Positions 1-9,769 of a DNA stretch of 64,000 bases are shown one piece after another. A model generated the notes under the pieces. That model saw only the letters and a program-made list of their open reading frames with translations. It had not been told where the DNA came from and ran no database searches. This DNA comes from Dallia pectoralis (Eukaryota > Chordata > Actinopteri > Esociformes > Umbridae): the NCBI GenBank assembly GCA_029465975.1, contig CM055737.1:19245502-19309501 (forward strand). The letters run 5' to 3'. Position 1 is the first letter of the stretch, and every line of letters starts with the position of its first letter. Position numbers and translations under genes: made by a program.

Positions 1-236
1 ATTTCGGCCTCCTCTTTTTTGCAAAACTCCCAGGGCTGTGTGAAATGGGATCGCGGGTCACTCGGACCCGCTCAATTCGGGGTGTGTACGCGACGCGAGG
101 ACAACGGCTGGGGTTAGATGCCGGGGTTGTGAGTTCGAGCCTCGCCCGGTGCGGTGGTTTTTACACCCTCGCCGATAAATACTAATAAAGGTAGTAAGAA
201 TAGATGGACAACGGTGAAACACGCGCTCGTCGTTGT
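1..236 (+). repeat. SINE-like 236-bp unit with tRNA-like head, copy 1
   Basis: The unit contains a Pol III B-box-like motif GTTCGAGCC at 133-141, set in a T-arm-like hairpin (GTGAG, loop TTCGAGC, CTCGC). A run of five T follows at 159-163 and could act as a Pol III terminator. An A-box-like stretch may lie near 80-100 but is poor. The flanking sequence does not form an acceptor stem, so this is not a working tRNA gene. I infer a tRNA-derived SINE or a Pol III-type tandem repeat; the family is not recognised. The left end is cut by the window. Confidence 0.55.
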
Positions 237-471
237 ATTTCGGCCTCCTCTTTTTGCAAAACTCCCAGGGCTGTGTGAAATGGGATCGCGGGTCACTCGG
301 ACCCGCTCAATTCGGGGTGTGTACGCGACGCGAGGACAACGGCGGGGTTAGATGCCGAGGTGGCGAGTTCGAGCCTCGCCCGGGCACGTGTCTTTTTTAC
401 CCCTCCCAGATAATTACTAATAACGATAAAAATAATAAATCGATTACAGGGAGACACGTGCACGTTGTTGT
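237..471 (+). repeat. SINE-like unit, copy 2 (variant tail)
   Basis: Head to tail with copy 1 and close to it up to the T-arm. Here the arm pairs perfectly (GCGAG/CTCGC around TTCGAGC, B-box at 367-375). The tail differs: it reads CCGGGCACGTG, then a run of six T, then a different A/T-rich end. The same two-variant order recurs at 2917-3387. Confidence 0.55.
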
Positions 472-575
472 ATTTCGGCCTCCTCCTTTTTGCAACACTC
501 TGAGGGCTGTGAAAAGAGATCGAGGGTCATTCTGACCAGCTCGACTCGGGTGTGTACACGATGCGAGGACAGCAC
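472..575 (+). repeat. SINE-like unit, diverged 5' half
   Basis: Shares the ATTTCGGCCTCCTC opening and the CTCGACTCGG...GTGTACACGATGCGAGGAC region with the other units, but with many substitutions. It stops before the T-arm, so the B-box is missing. Its counterpart is 3388-3492. Confidence 0.5.
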
Positions 576-776
576 AAGGGTTATACAGCAATATGCATGG
601 GCACCGCACGGGAGGTTCATTTTAGGGGGCGTTTTAAAATCCACACCCAAATTGGCACAGCACACAACCCTGGGAAGCAGTGTAATACAGACGAAGGAAA
701 TGTAAAGGCGACTGTGTATTGTGAGTTCTCACTATTTGTACAATGTTCCATACTCTGCATACGTACAAGCTCTCTT
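576..776. other. Non-tandem segment between SINE-like units and satellite
   Basis: No internal repetition, no gene and no RNA motif seen. It occurs once more at 3493-3695 with very few differences (for example two extra G in the G run near 3541). It ends in CAAGCTCTCTTG, which leads into the first satellite monomer. Confidence 0.6.
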
Positions 777-2413
777 GCCCTGCTCGCTGCCCTCTGGTCT
801 CAGAAACACACTGTCCTTTGCTGGTCTCACTGTCCTTTTCTGTTCTCAGAAACACACTGTCCTTCGCCATCGCCGCTGTCTTTGGGTGTCAGAAACACGT
901 TCCCCTCCCAGCTGTACTCGGCTCCCCGGGAAACACAAACTCTTTTTTGCTCCCGGGAAACACAAACTCTTTTTTGCCCTGCTCGCTGCACTCTGGTCTC
1001 AGAAACACACTGTCCTTCGCCATCGCCGCTGTCTTTGGGTGTCAGAAACACGTTCTCCTCCCAGATGTACTCGTGTCCCTGGAAACATAAGCTCTTTTTG
1101 CCCTGCTCGCTGACCTCTGGGCTCAGAAACACACTGTCCTTTGTTGGTCTCACTGTCCTTTTCTGGTCTCAGAAACACACTGTCCCTGGCCTTTCCCACA
1201 GTCTTTGGGTGTCAGAAACACGTTCTCCTCCCAGCTGTACTCGGGTGCCAGGAAACACAAGCTCTTTTTTTTGCCCTACTCGCTGACCTCTGGTCTCAGA
1301 AACACACTGTCCCTGGCCTTTCCCCTGTCTTTGGGTGTCAGAAACACGTTCTCCTCCCAGCTGTCCTCGGCTCCCGGGAAACACAAACTCTTTTTGCCCT
1401 GCTCGCTGCACTCTGGTCTCAGAAACACACTGTCCTTCGCCATCGCCGCTGTCTTTGGGTGTCAGAAACACGTTCTCCACCCAGATGTACTCGTGTCCCT
1501 GGAAACATAAGCTCTTTTTTGCCCTGCTCGCTGACCTCTGGGCTCAGAAACACACTGTCCTTTGTTGGTCTCACTGTCCTTTTCTGGTCTCAGAAACACA
1601 CTGTCCCTGGCCTTTCCCACAGTCTTTGGGTGTCAGAAACACGTTCTCCTCCCAGCTGTACTCGGGTGCCAGGAAACACAAGCTCTTTTTTTGCCCTGCT
1701 CGCTGACCTCTGGGCTCAGAAACACACTGTCCCTGGCCTTTCCCCTGTCTTTGGGTGTCAGAAACACGTTCTCCTCCCAGCTGTACTCGGTGCTCCCGGG
1801 AAACACAAGCTCTTTTTTTGCCCTGCTCGCTGCCCTCTGGTCTCAGAAACACACTGTCCTTCGCCATCGCCGCTGTCTTTGGGTGTCAGAAACACGTTCT
1901 CCTCCCAGATGTACTCGTGTCCCTGGGAAACATAAGCTCTTTTACCCTGCTCGCTGACCTGGGCTCAGAAACACACTGTCCTTTGTTGGTCTCACTGTCC
2001 TCTGGGCTCAGAAACACACTGTCCCTGGCCTTTCCCCCTTTGGGTGTCAGAAACACGTTTGGTACTCGGGTGTCAGCTCTTTTTGCCCTGCTCGCTGACC
2101 TCTGGGCTCAGAAACACACTGTCCCTGGCTCCTCCCAGAAACACGTGTGTACTCGTCTCCCGGGAAACACAAGCTCTTTTTTCTCCTCCCACCCTGCTCG
2201 CTGACCTCTGGGCTCAGAAACACACTGTCCCTGGCCTTTCCCCTGTCTTTGGGTGTCAGAAACACGTTCTCCTCCCAGCTGTACTAGGGTGCCGGGAAAC
2301 ACAAGCTCTTTTTTGCCCTGCTCGCTGACCTCTGGGCTCAGAAACACACTGTCCCTGGCCTTTCCCCTGTCTTTGGGTGTCAGAAACACGTTCTCCTACC
2401 AGCTGTACTCGGC
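777..2413. repeat. Satellite block A, 124/172-bp monomers
   Basis: Monomers start with GCCCTGCTCGCTG or a close variant at 777, 976, 1100, 1273, 1396, 1521, 1693, 1820, 1944, 2085, 2191 and 2315. The short form (about 124 bp) holds two CAGAAACAC motifs. The long form (about 172 bp) has an extra piece of about 48 bp with a third CAGAAACAC. Long-short-short order gives trimers of 421 and 423 bp (1100-1520, 1521-1943). The first monomer is enlarged by a roughly 30-bp duplication (920-975), and monomers after 1944 are irregular. Open frames here come from low stop-codon content and are not genes. Confidence 0.9.
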
Positions 2414-2678
2414 TGCAAAACTCCCAGGGCTGTGTGAAATGGGATCGGGCTCAGAAACACACTGTCACTCGGACCCGCTCAATTCGGGGTGTGTAAACGA
2501 CGCGAGGACAACGGCTGGGGTTAGATGCCGGGGTTGTGAGTTCGAGCCTCGCCCGGTGCGGTGGTTTTTACACCCTCGCCGATAAATACGGTGCGGTGGT
2601 TTTTTACACCCTCGGCGATAAATACTAAAAAGATAGTAAGAATAGATGGACAACGGTGAAACACGCGCACGTTGTTGT
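2414..2678 (+). repeat. SINE-like unit, 5' truncated, with satellite insert
   Basis: Begins abruptly at TGCAAAACTCCCAGG, directly after satellite sequence. At about 2448-2467 a piece reading GGCTCAGAAACACACTGTC, identical to the satellite core, sits where other copies have CGGGT. The T-arm and B-box (2540-2548) are intact. Part of the tail (GGTGCGGTGGTTTTT...GATAAATAC) is duplicated. Reads as a recombination or template-switch joint between the two repeat families. Confidence 0.6.
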
Positions 2679-2916
2679 ATTTCGGCCTCCTCTTTTTGCA
2701 AAACTCTTGAGGGCTGTGTGAAATGGGATCGCGGGTCACTCGGACCCGCTCAATTCGGGGTGTGTACGCGACGCGAGGACAACGGCTGGGGTTAGATGCC
2801 GGGGTTGTGAGTTCGAGCCTCGCCCGGTGCGGTGGTTTTTTTTACACCCTCGGCGATAAATACTAAAAAGGTAGTAAGAATAGATGGACAACGGTGAAAC
2901 ATGCCCACGTTGTTGT
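2679..2916 (+). repeat. SINE-like unit, copy
   Basis: Same organisation as the unit at 1-236; B-box at 2811-2819. The T run after the T-arm is longer here (seven T) and the opening reads CTCTTGAGGG rather than CTCCCAGGG. Confidence 0.55.
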
Positions 2917-3152
2917 ATTTCGGCCTCCTCTTTTGCAAAACTCTTGAGGGCTGTGTGAAATGGGATCGCGGGTCACTCGGACCCGCTCAATTCGGGGTGT
3001 GTACGCGACGCGAGGACAACGGCTGGGGTTAGATGCCGGGGTTGTGAGTTCGAGCCTCGCCCGGTGCGGTGGTTTTTACACCCTCGCCGATAAATACTAA
3101 TAAAGGTAGTAAGAATAGATGGACAACGGTGAAACACGCGCCACGTTGTTGT
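2917..3152 (+). repeat. SINE-like unit, copy (counterpart of 1-236)
   Basis: B-box at 3048-3056, followed by a five-T run. First unit of the second 2.9-kb package. Confidence 0.55.
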
Positions 3153-3387
3153 ATTTCGGCCTCCTCTTTTTGCAAAACTCCCAGGGCTGTGTGAAATGGG
3201 ATCGCGGGTCACTCGGACCCGCTCAATTCGGGGTGTGTACGCGACGCGAGGACAACGGCGGGGTTAGATGCCGAGGTGGCGAGTTCGAGCCTCGCCCGGG
3301 CACGTGTCTTTTTTACCCCTCCCAGATAATTACTAATAACGATAAAAATAATAAATCGATTACAGGGAGACACGTGCACGTTGTTGT
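3153..3387 (+). repeat. SINE-like unit, variant-tail copy (counterpart of 237-471)
   Basis: B-box at 3283-3291 in a perfectly paired T-arm; the CCGGGCACGTG tail and six-T run match the unit at 237-471. Confidence 0.55.
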
Positions 3388-3492
3388 ATTTCGGCCTCCT
3401 CCTTTTTGCAACACTCTGAGGGCTGTGAAAAGAGATCGAGGGTCATTCTGACCAGCTCGACTCGGGGTGTGTACACGATGCGAGGACAGCAC
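3388..3492 (+). repeat. SINE-like unit, diverged 5' half (counterpart of 472-575)
   Basis: Ends before any T-arm. Nearly identical to its counterpart apart from one extra G in CTCGGGGTG. Confidence 0.5.
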
Positions 3493-3695
3493 AAGGGTTA
3501 TACAGCAATATGCATGGGCACCGCACGGGAGGTTCATTTTAGGGGGGGCGTTTTAAAATCCACACCCAAATTGGCACAGCACACAACCCTGGGAAGCAGT
3601 GTAATACAGACGAAGGAAATGTAAAGGCGACTGTGTATTGTGAGTTCTCACTATTTGTACAATGTTCCATACTCTGCATACGTACAAGCTCTCTT
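3493..3695. other. Second copy of the non-tandem segment
   Basis: Near-identical copy of 576-776. No gene or RNA motif seen. Confidence 0.6.
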
Positions 3696-5083
3696 GCCCT
3701 GCTCGCTGCCCTCTGGTCTCAGAAACACACTGTCCTTTGCTGGTCTCACTGTCCTTTTCTGTTCTCAGAAACACACTGTCCTTCGCCATCGCCGCTGTCT
3801 TTGGGTGTCAGAAACACGTTCCCCTCCCAGCTGTACTCGGCTCCCGGGAAACACAAACTCTTTTTTGCCCTGCTCGCTGCACTCTGGTCTCAGAAACACA
3901 CTGTCCTTCGCCATCGCCGCTGTCTTTGGGTGTCAGAAACACGTTCTCCTCCCAGATGTACTCGTGTCCCTGGAAACATAAGCTCTTTTTTGCCCTGCTC
4001 GCTGACCTCTGGGCTCAGAAACACACTGTCCTTTGTTGGTCTCACTGTCCTTTTCTGGTCTCAGAAACACACTGTCCCTGGCCTTTCCCCTGTCTTTGGG
4101 TGTCAGAAACACGTTCTCCTCCCAGCTGTACTCGGGTGCCAGGAAACACAAGCTCTTTTTTTGCCCTACTCGCTGACCTCTGGTCTCAGAAACACACTGT
4201 CCCTGGCCTTTCCCCTGTCTTTGGGTGTCAGAAACACGTTCTCCTCCCAGCTGTCCTCGGCTCCCGGAAACACAAACTCTTTTTTGCCCTGCTCGCTGCA
4301 CTCTGGTCTCAGAAACACACTGTCCTTCGCCATCGCCGCTGTCTTTGGGTGTCAGAAACACGTTCTCCACCCAGAAGTACTCGTGTCCCTGGAAACATAA
4401 GCTCTTTTTTGCCCTGCTCGCTGACCTCTGGGCTCAGAAACACACTGTCCTTTGTTGGTCTCACTGTCCTTTTCTGGTCTCAGAAACACACTGTCCCTGG
4501 CCTTTCCCCAGTCTTTGGGTGTCAGAAACACGTTCTCCTCCCAGCTGTACTCGGGTGCCAGGAAACACAAGCTCTTTTTTTGCCCTACTCGCTGACCTCT
4601 GGTCTCAGAAACACACTGTCCCTGGCCTTTCCCCTGTCTTTGGGTGTCAGAAACACGTTCTCCTCCCAGCTGTCCTCGGCTCCCGGAAACACAAACTCTT
4701 TTTGCCCTGCTCGCTGCACTCTGGTCTCAGAAACACACTGTCCTTCGCCATCGCCGCTGTCTTTGGGTGTCAGAAACACGTTCTCCACCCAGAAGTACTC
4801 GTGTCCCTGGAAACATAAGCTCTTTTTTGCCCTGCTCGCTGACCTCTGGGCTCAGAAACACACTGTCCTTTGTTGGTCTCACTGTCCTTTTCTGGTCTCA
4901 GAAACACACTGTCCCTGGCCTTTCCCCCTGTCTTTGGGTGTCAGAAACACGTTCTCCTCCCAGCTGTACTCGGGTGCCAGGAAACACAAGCTCTTTTTTT
5001 GCCCTGCTCGCTGACCTCTGGTCTCAGAAACACACTGTCCCTGGCCTTTCCCCTGTCTTTGGGTGTCAGAAACACGTTCTCCT
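3696..5083. repeat. Satellite block B, regular about 419-bp trimers
   Basis: Monomers start at 3696, 3867, 3992, 4163, 4286, 4411, 4582, 4704, 4829 and 5001. Steps are 171, 125, 171, 123, 125, 171, 122, 125 and 172 bp, so a short-long-short trimer of about 419 bp repeats from 3867 to the gap. This block is more regular than block A. Cut by the gap at 5084. Confidence 0.9.
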
Positions 5084-5583
5084 NNNNNNNNNNNNNNNNN
5101 NNNNNNNNNNNNNNNNNNNNNNNNNNNNNNNNNNNNNNNNNNNNNNNNNNNNNNNNNNNNNNNNNNNNNNNNNNNNNNNNNNNNNNNNNNNNNNNNNNNN
5201 NNNNNNNNNNNNNNNNNNNNNNNNNNNNNNNNNNNNNNNNNNNNNNNNNNNNNNNNNNNNNNNNNNNNNNNNNNNNNNNNNNNNNNNNNNNNNNNNNNNN
5301 NNNNNNNNNNNNNNNNNNNNNNNNNNNNNNNNNNNNNNNNNNNNNNNNNNNNNNNNNNNNNNNNNNNNNNNNNNNNNNNNNNNNNNNNNNNNNNNNNNNN
5401 NNNNNNNNNNNNNNNNNNNNNNNNNNNNNNNNNNNNNNNNNNNNNNNNNNNNNNNNNNNNNNNNNNNNNNNNNNNNNNNNNNNNNNNNNNNNNNNNNNNN
5501 NNNNNNNNNNNNNNNNNNNNNNNNNNNNNNNNNNNNNNNNNNNNNNNNNNNNNNNNNNNNNNNNNNNNNNNNNNNNNNNNNNN
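5084..5583. other. Assembly gap, 500 N
   Basis: Run of exactly 500 N between the satellite field and 5S array 1. The uniform length suggests a placeholder of unknown true size. Confidence 0.99.
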
Positions 5584-5589
5584 TTAATA

Positions 5590-5709
5590 GCTTACGGCCA
5601 CACTACCCTGAAAACGCCCGATCTCGGCCTCATCTCGGAAGCCAAACAGGGTCGGGCTTGGTTAGTACTTGGATGGGAGACCGCCTGGAAATATCTAGTG
5701 TTGTAAGCA
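5590..5709 (+). rRNA. 5S rRNA, first copy after gap, 120 nt
   Basis: Loop C region reads GATCTCGGCCTCATCTCGG instead of GATCTCGTCTGATCTCGG, and position 15 is T. The promoter boxes are intact. It abuts an assembly gap, so these differences could be contig-end errors. Confidence 0.8.
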
Positions 5710-7666
5710 TTTTGTTATTTTCTTTGGCGGGAAGAAACAATCAATCAAAAAGTTAATTATGCAGTGAAGAAATCAATAAGAGCTGTAATTTCAACTTTTC
5801 TAATAGCTTACGGCCACACCACCCTGAAAACGCCCGATCTCGGAAGCCAAACATGGTCGGGCTTGGTTAGTACTTGGATGGGAGACCGCCTAGGAATATC
5901 TAGTGTTGTAAGCATTTTGTTATTTTCATGGCGGGAAGAAACAATCAATCAAAAGTTAATTATGCAGTGAAGAAATCAATAAGAGCTGTAATTTCAACTT
6001 TCTAGTAGCTTACGGCCACACCACCCTGAAAACGCCCGATCTCGTCTGATCTCGAAGCCAAGCAGGGTCGGGCTTGGTTAGTACTTGGATGGGAGACCGC
6101 CTAGGAATATCTAGTGTTGTAAGCATTTTGTTATTTTCTTGGCGGGAAGAAACAATCAATCAAAAAGTTAATTATGCAGTGAAGAAATCAATAACAGCTG
6201 TATTTTCAAATGTTCTAATACCCTACGGCCACACCACCCTGAAAACGCCTGATCTCGGAAACCAAACCGGGTCGGGCTTGGTTAGTACTTGGATGGGAGA
6301 CCGCCTGGAAATATCTAGTGTTGTAAGCATTTTGTTATTTTCTTGGCGGGAAGAAACAATCAATCAAAAAGTAATTATGCAGTGAAGAAATCAATAAGAG
6401 CTGTAATTTCAACTTTTCTAATAGCTTACGGCCACAACACCCTGAAAACGCCCGATCTCGGAAACCAAACAGGGTCGGGCTTGGTTAGTACTTGGATGGG
6501 AGACCGCCTGGAAATATCTAGTGTTGTAAGCATTTTGTTATTTTCTTGGCGGGAAGAAACAATCAATCAAAAAGTTAATTATGCAGTGAAGAAATCAATA
6601 AGAGCTGTAATTTCAACTTTTCTAATAGCTTACGGCCACACCACCCTGAAAACGCCCGATCTCGTCTGATCTCGGAAGCCAAGCAGGGTCAGGCTTGGTT
6701 AGTACTTGGATGGGAGACCGCCTAGGAATATCTAGTGTTGTAAGCATTTTGTTATTTTCTTGGCGGGAAGAAACAATCAATCAAAAAGTTAATTATGCAG
6801 TGAAGAAATCAATAACAGCTGTATTTTCAAATGTTCTAATACCCTACGGCCACACCACCCTGAAAACGCCTGATCTCGGAAACCAAACAGGGTCGGGCTT
6901 GGTTAGTACTTGGATGGGAGACCGCCTGGAAATATCTAGTGTTGTAAGCATTTTGTTATTTTCTTGGCGGGAAGAAACAATCAATCAAAAAGTTAATTAT
7001 GCAGTGAAGAAATCAATAAGAGCTGTAATTTCAACTTTTCTAATAGCTTACGGCCACACCACCCTGAAAATGCCCGATCTCGGAAGCCAAACAAGGTCGG
7101 GCTTGGTTAGTACTTGGATGGGAGACCGCCTAGGAATATCTAGTGTTGTAAGCATTTTGTTATTTTCTTGGCGGGAAGAAACAATCAATCAAAAAGTTAA
7201 TTATGCAGTGAAGAAATCAATAACAGCTGTAATTTCAACTTTCTAATAGCTTACGGCCACACCACCCTGAAAACGCCCGATCTCGTCTGATCTCGGAAGC
7301 CAAGCAGGGTTGGGCTTGGTTAGTACTTGGATGGGAGACCGCCTGGGAATATCTAGTGTTGTAAGCATTTTGTTATTTTCTTGGCGGGAAGAAACAATCA
7401 ATCAAAAAGTTAATTATGCAGTGAAGAAATCAATAACAGCTGTATTTTCAAATGTTCTAATACCCTACGGCCACACCACCCTGAAAACGCCTGATCTCGG
7501 AAACCAAACAGGGTCGGGCTTGGTTAGTACTTGGATGGGAGACCGCCTGGAAATATCTAGTGTTGTAAGCATTTTGTTATTTTCTTGGCGGGAAGAAACA
7601 AACAATCAAAAAGTTAATTATGCAGTGAAGAAATCAATAAGAGCTGTAATTTCAACTTTTCTAATA

Positions 7667-7782
7667 GCTTACGGCCACACCACCCTGAAAACGCCCGATC
7701 TCGTCTGAAGCCAAACAAGCAGGGTCGGGCTTGGTTAGTACTTGGATGGGAGACCGCCTAGGAATATCTAGTGTTGTAAGCA
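7667..7782 (+). pseudogene. 5S variant with compensating indels
   Basis: Reads CTCGTCTGAAGCCAAACAAG: six bases (TCTCGG) are lost and four gained just before the A box. This alters both helix III and the A box, so it is probably not a functional 5S gene. Confidence 0.7.
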
Positions 7783-9769
7783 TTTTGTTATTTTCATGGC
7801 GGGAAGAAACAATCAATCAAAAAGTTAATTATGCAGTGAAGAAATCAATAACAGCTGTATTTTCAAATGTTCTAATAGCTTACGGCCACACCACCCTGAA
7901 AACGCCTGATCTCGGAAACCAAACAGGGTCGGGCTTGGTTAGTACTTGGATGGGAGACCGCCTGGAAATATCTAGTGTTGTAAGCATTTTGTTATTTTCT
8001 TGGCGGGAAGAAACAATCAATCAAAAAGTTAATTATGCAGTGAAGAAATCAATAAGAGCTGTAATTTCAACTTTTCTAATAGCTTACGGCCACACCACCC
8101 TGAAAACGCCCGATCTCGTCTGATCTCGGAAAGCCAAGCAGGGTTGGGCTTGGTTAGTACTTGGATGGGAGACCGCCTGGGAATATCTAGTGTTGTAAGC
8201 ATTTTGTTATTTTCATGGCGGGAAGAAACAATCAATCAAAAAGTTAATTATGCAGTGAAGAAATCAATAAGAGCTGTAATTTCAACTTGTCTAATAGCTT
8301 ACGGCCACACCACCCTGAAAACGCCCGATCTCGTCTGATCTCGGAAGCCAAGCAGGGTGGGCTTGGTTAGTACTTGGATGGGAGACCGCCTGGGAATATC
8401 TAGTGTTGTAAGCATTTTGTTATTTTCTTGGCGGGAAGAAACAATCAATCAAAAAGTTAATTATGCAGTGAAGAAATCAATAAGAGCTGTAATTTCAACT
8501 TTTCTAATAGCTTACGGCCACACCACCCTGAAAACGCCCGATCTCGTCTGATCTCGGAAGCCAAGCAGGGTTGGGCTTGGTTAGTACTTGGATGGGAGAC
8601 CGCCTGGAATATCTAGTGTTGTAAGCATTTTGTTATTTTCATGGCGGGAAGAAACAATCAATCAAAAAGTTAATTATGCAGTGAAGAAATCAATAAGAGC
8701 TGTAATTTCAACTTTTCTAATAGCTTACGGCCACACCACCCTGAAAACGCCCGATCTCGTCTGAAAGCCAAGCAGGGTCGGGCTTGGTTAGTACTTGGAT
8801 GGGAGACCGCCTAGGAATATCTAGTGTTGTAAGCATTTTGTTATTTTCTTGGCGGGAAGAAACAATCAATCAAAAAGTTAATTATGCAGTGAAGAAATCA
8901 ATAAGAGCTGTAATTTCAACTTTCTAATAGCTTACGGCCACACCACCCTGAAAACGCCCGATCTCGTCTCTCGAAGCCAAACAGGGTCGGGCTTGGTTAG
9001 TACTTGGATGGGAGACCGCCTAGGAATATCTAGTGTTGTAAGCATTTTGTTATTTTCTTGGCGGGAAGAAACAATCAATCAAAAAGTTAATTATGCAGTG
9101 AAGAAATCAATAACAGCTGTATTTTCAAATGTTCTAATACCCTACGGCCACACCACCCTGAAAACGCCTGATCTCGGAAACCAAACAGGGTCGGGCTTGG
9201 TTAGTACTTGGATGGGAGACCGCCTGGAAATATCTAGTGTTGTAAGCATTTTGTTATTTTCTTGGCGGGAAGAAACAATCAATCAAAAAGTTAATTATGC
9301 AGTGAAGAAATCAATAACAGCTGTAATTTCAACTTTCTAATAGCTTACGGCCACACCACCCTGAAAACGCCCGATCTCGTCTGATCTCGGAAGCCAAGCA
9401 GGGTTGGGCTTGGTTAGTACTTGGATGGGAGACCGCCTGGGAATATCTAGTGTTGTAAGCATTTTGTTATTTTCTTGGCGGGAAGAAACAATCAATCAAA
9501 AAGTTAATTATGCAGTGAAGAAATCAATAACAGCTGTAATTTCAACTTGTTCTAATAGCTTACGGCCACACCACCCTGAAAACGCCCGATCTCGTCTGAT
9601 CTCGGAAGCCAAGCAGGGTGGGCTTGGTTAGTACTTGGATGGGAGACCGCCTGGAATATCTAGTGTTGTAAGCATTTTGTTATTTTCTTGGCGGGAAGAA
9701 ACAATCAATCAAAAAGTTAATTATGCAGTGAAGAAATCAATAAGAGCTGTAATTTCAACTTTTCTAATA

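Larger units (their letters stand above)
1..5083. repeat. Duplicated repeat package (SINE-like units plus satellite), about 2.9 kb period
   Basis: The order SINE-like units, short unique-looking segment, satellite occurs twice. Unit starts at 1, 237 and 472 reappear at 2917, 3153 and 3388 (offset 2916). The segment beginning near 576 reappears near 3492, and the first satellite monomer at 777 reappears at 3696 (offset 2919). The second package is cut by the gap at 5084. The two satellite parts differ in monomer order, so similarity is best in the first 900 bp of each package. I see no gene in the 5 kb. Its physical link to the 5S array is not shown, because a gap separates them. Confidence 0.85.
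5590..9769 (+). rRNA. 5S rRNA genes, array 1 block A (20 copies)
   Basis: Gene starts, full length: 6008 (lacks one G), 6628, 7249, 8082 (one extra A), 8297, 8510, 9343, 9558. D10: 5806, 6221, 6424, 6842, 7046, 7463, 7878, 9140. Other indels in the loop C region: 5590 (one extra base), 7667, 8723, 8930. Copies 6221, 6842, 7463 and 9140 also begin CCCTACGG instead of GCTTACGG, which mismatches the 3' end GTAAGC in helix I. Confidence 0.93.

Noticed and set aside
80..165. A complete tRNA gene
   Set aside because: Only the T-arm/B-box is convincing. No acceptor stem pairs with the CCGGTGC after the T-arm, and the anticodon arm is not clear.
552..5014. Long open frames in the satellite (up to 450 codons) in several frames and on both strands
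   Set aside because: Several frames are open at once over the same bases, the predicted proteins simply repeat the 124/172-bp monomer, and there is no protein-like motif.
5710..5805. A conserved regulatory protein or small RNA encoded by the 95-bp spacer
   Set aside because: Conservation among spacers is explained by concerted evolution with the genes. No hairpin, promoter boxes or frame stands out beyond the T4 terminator and the A/T-rich -31 element.
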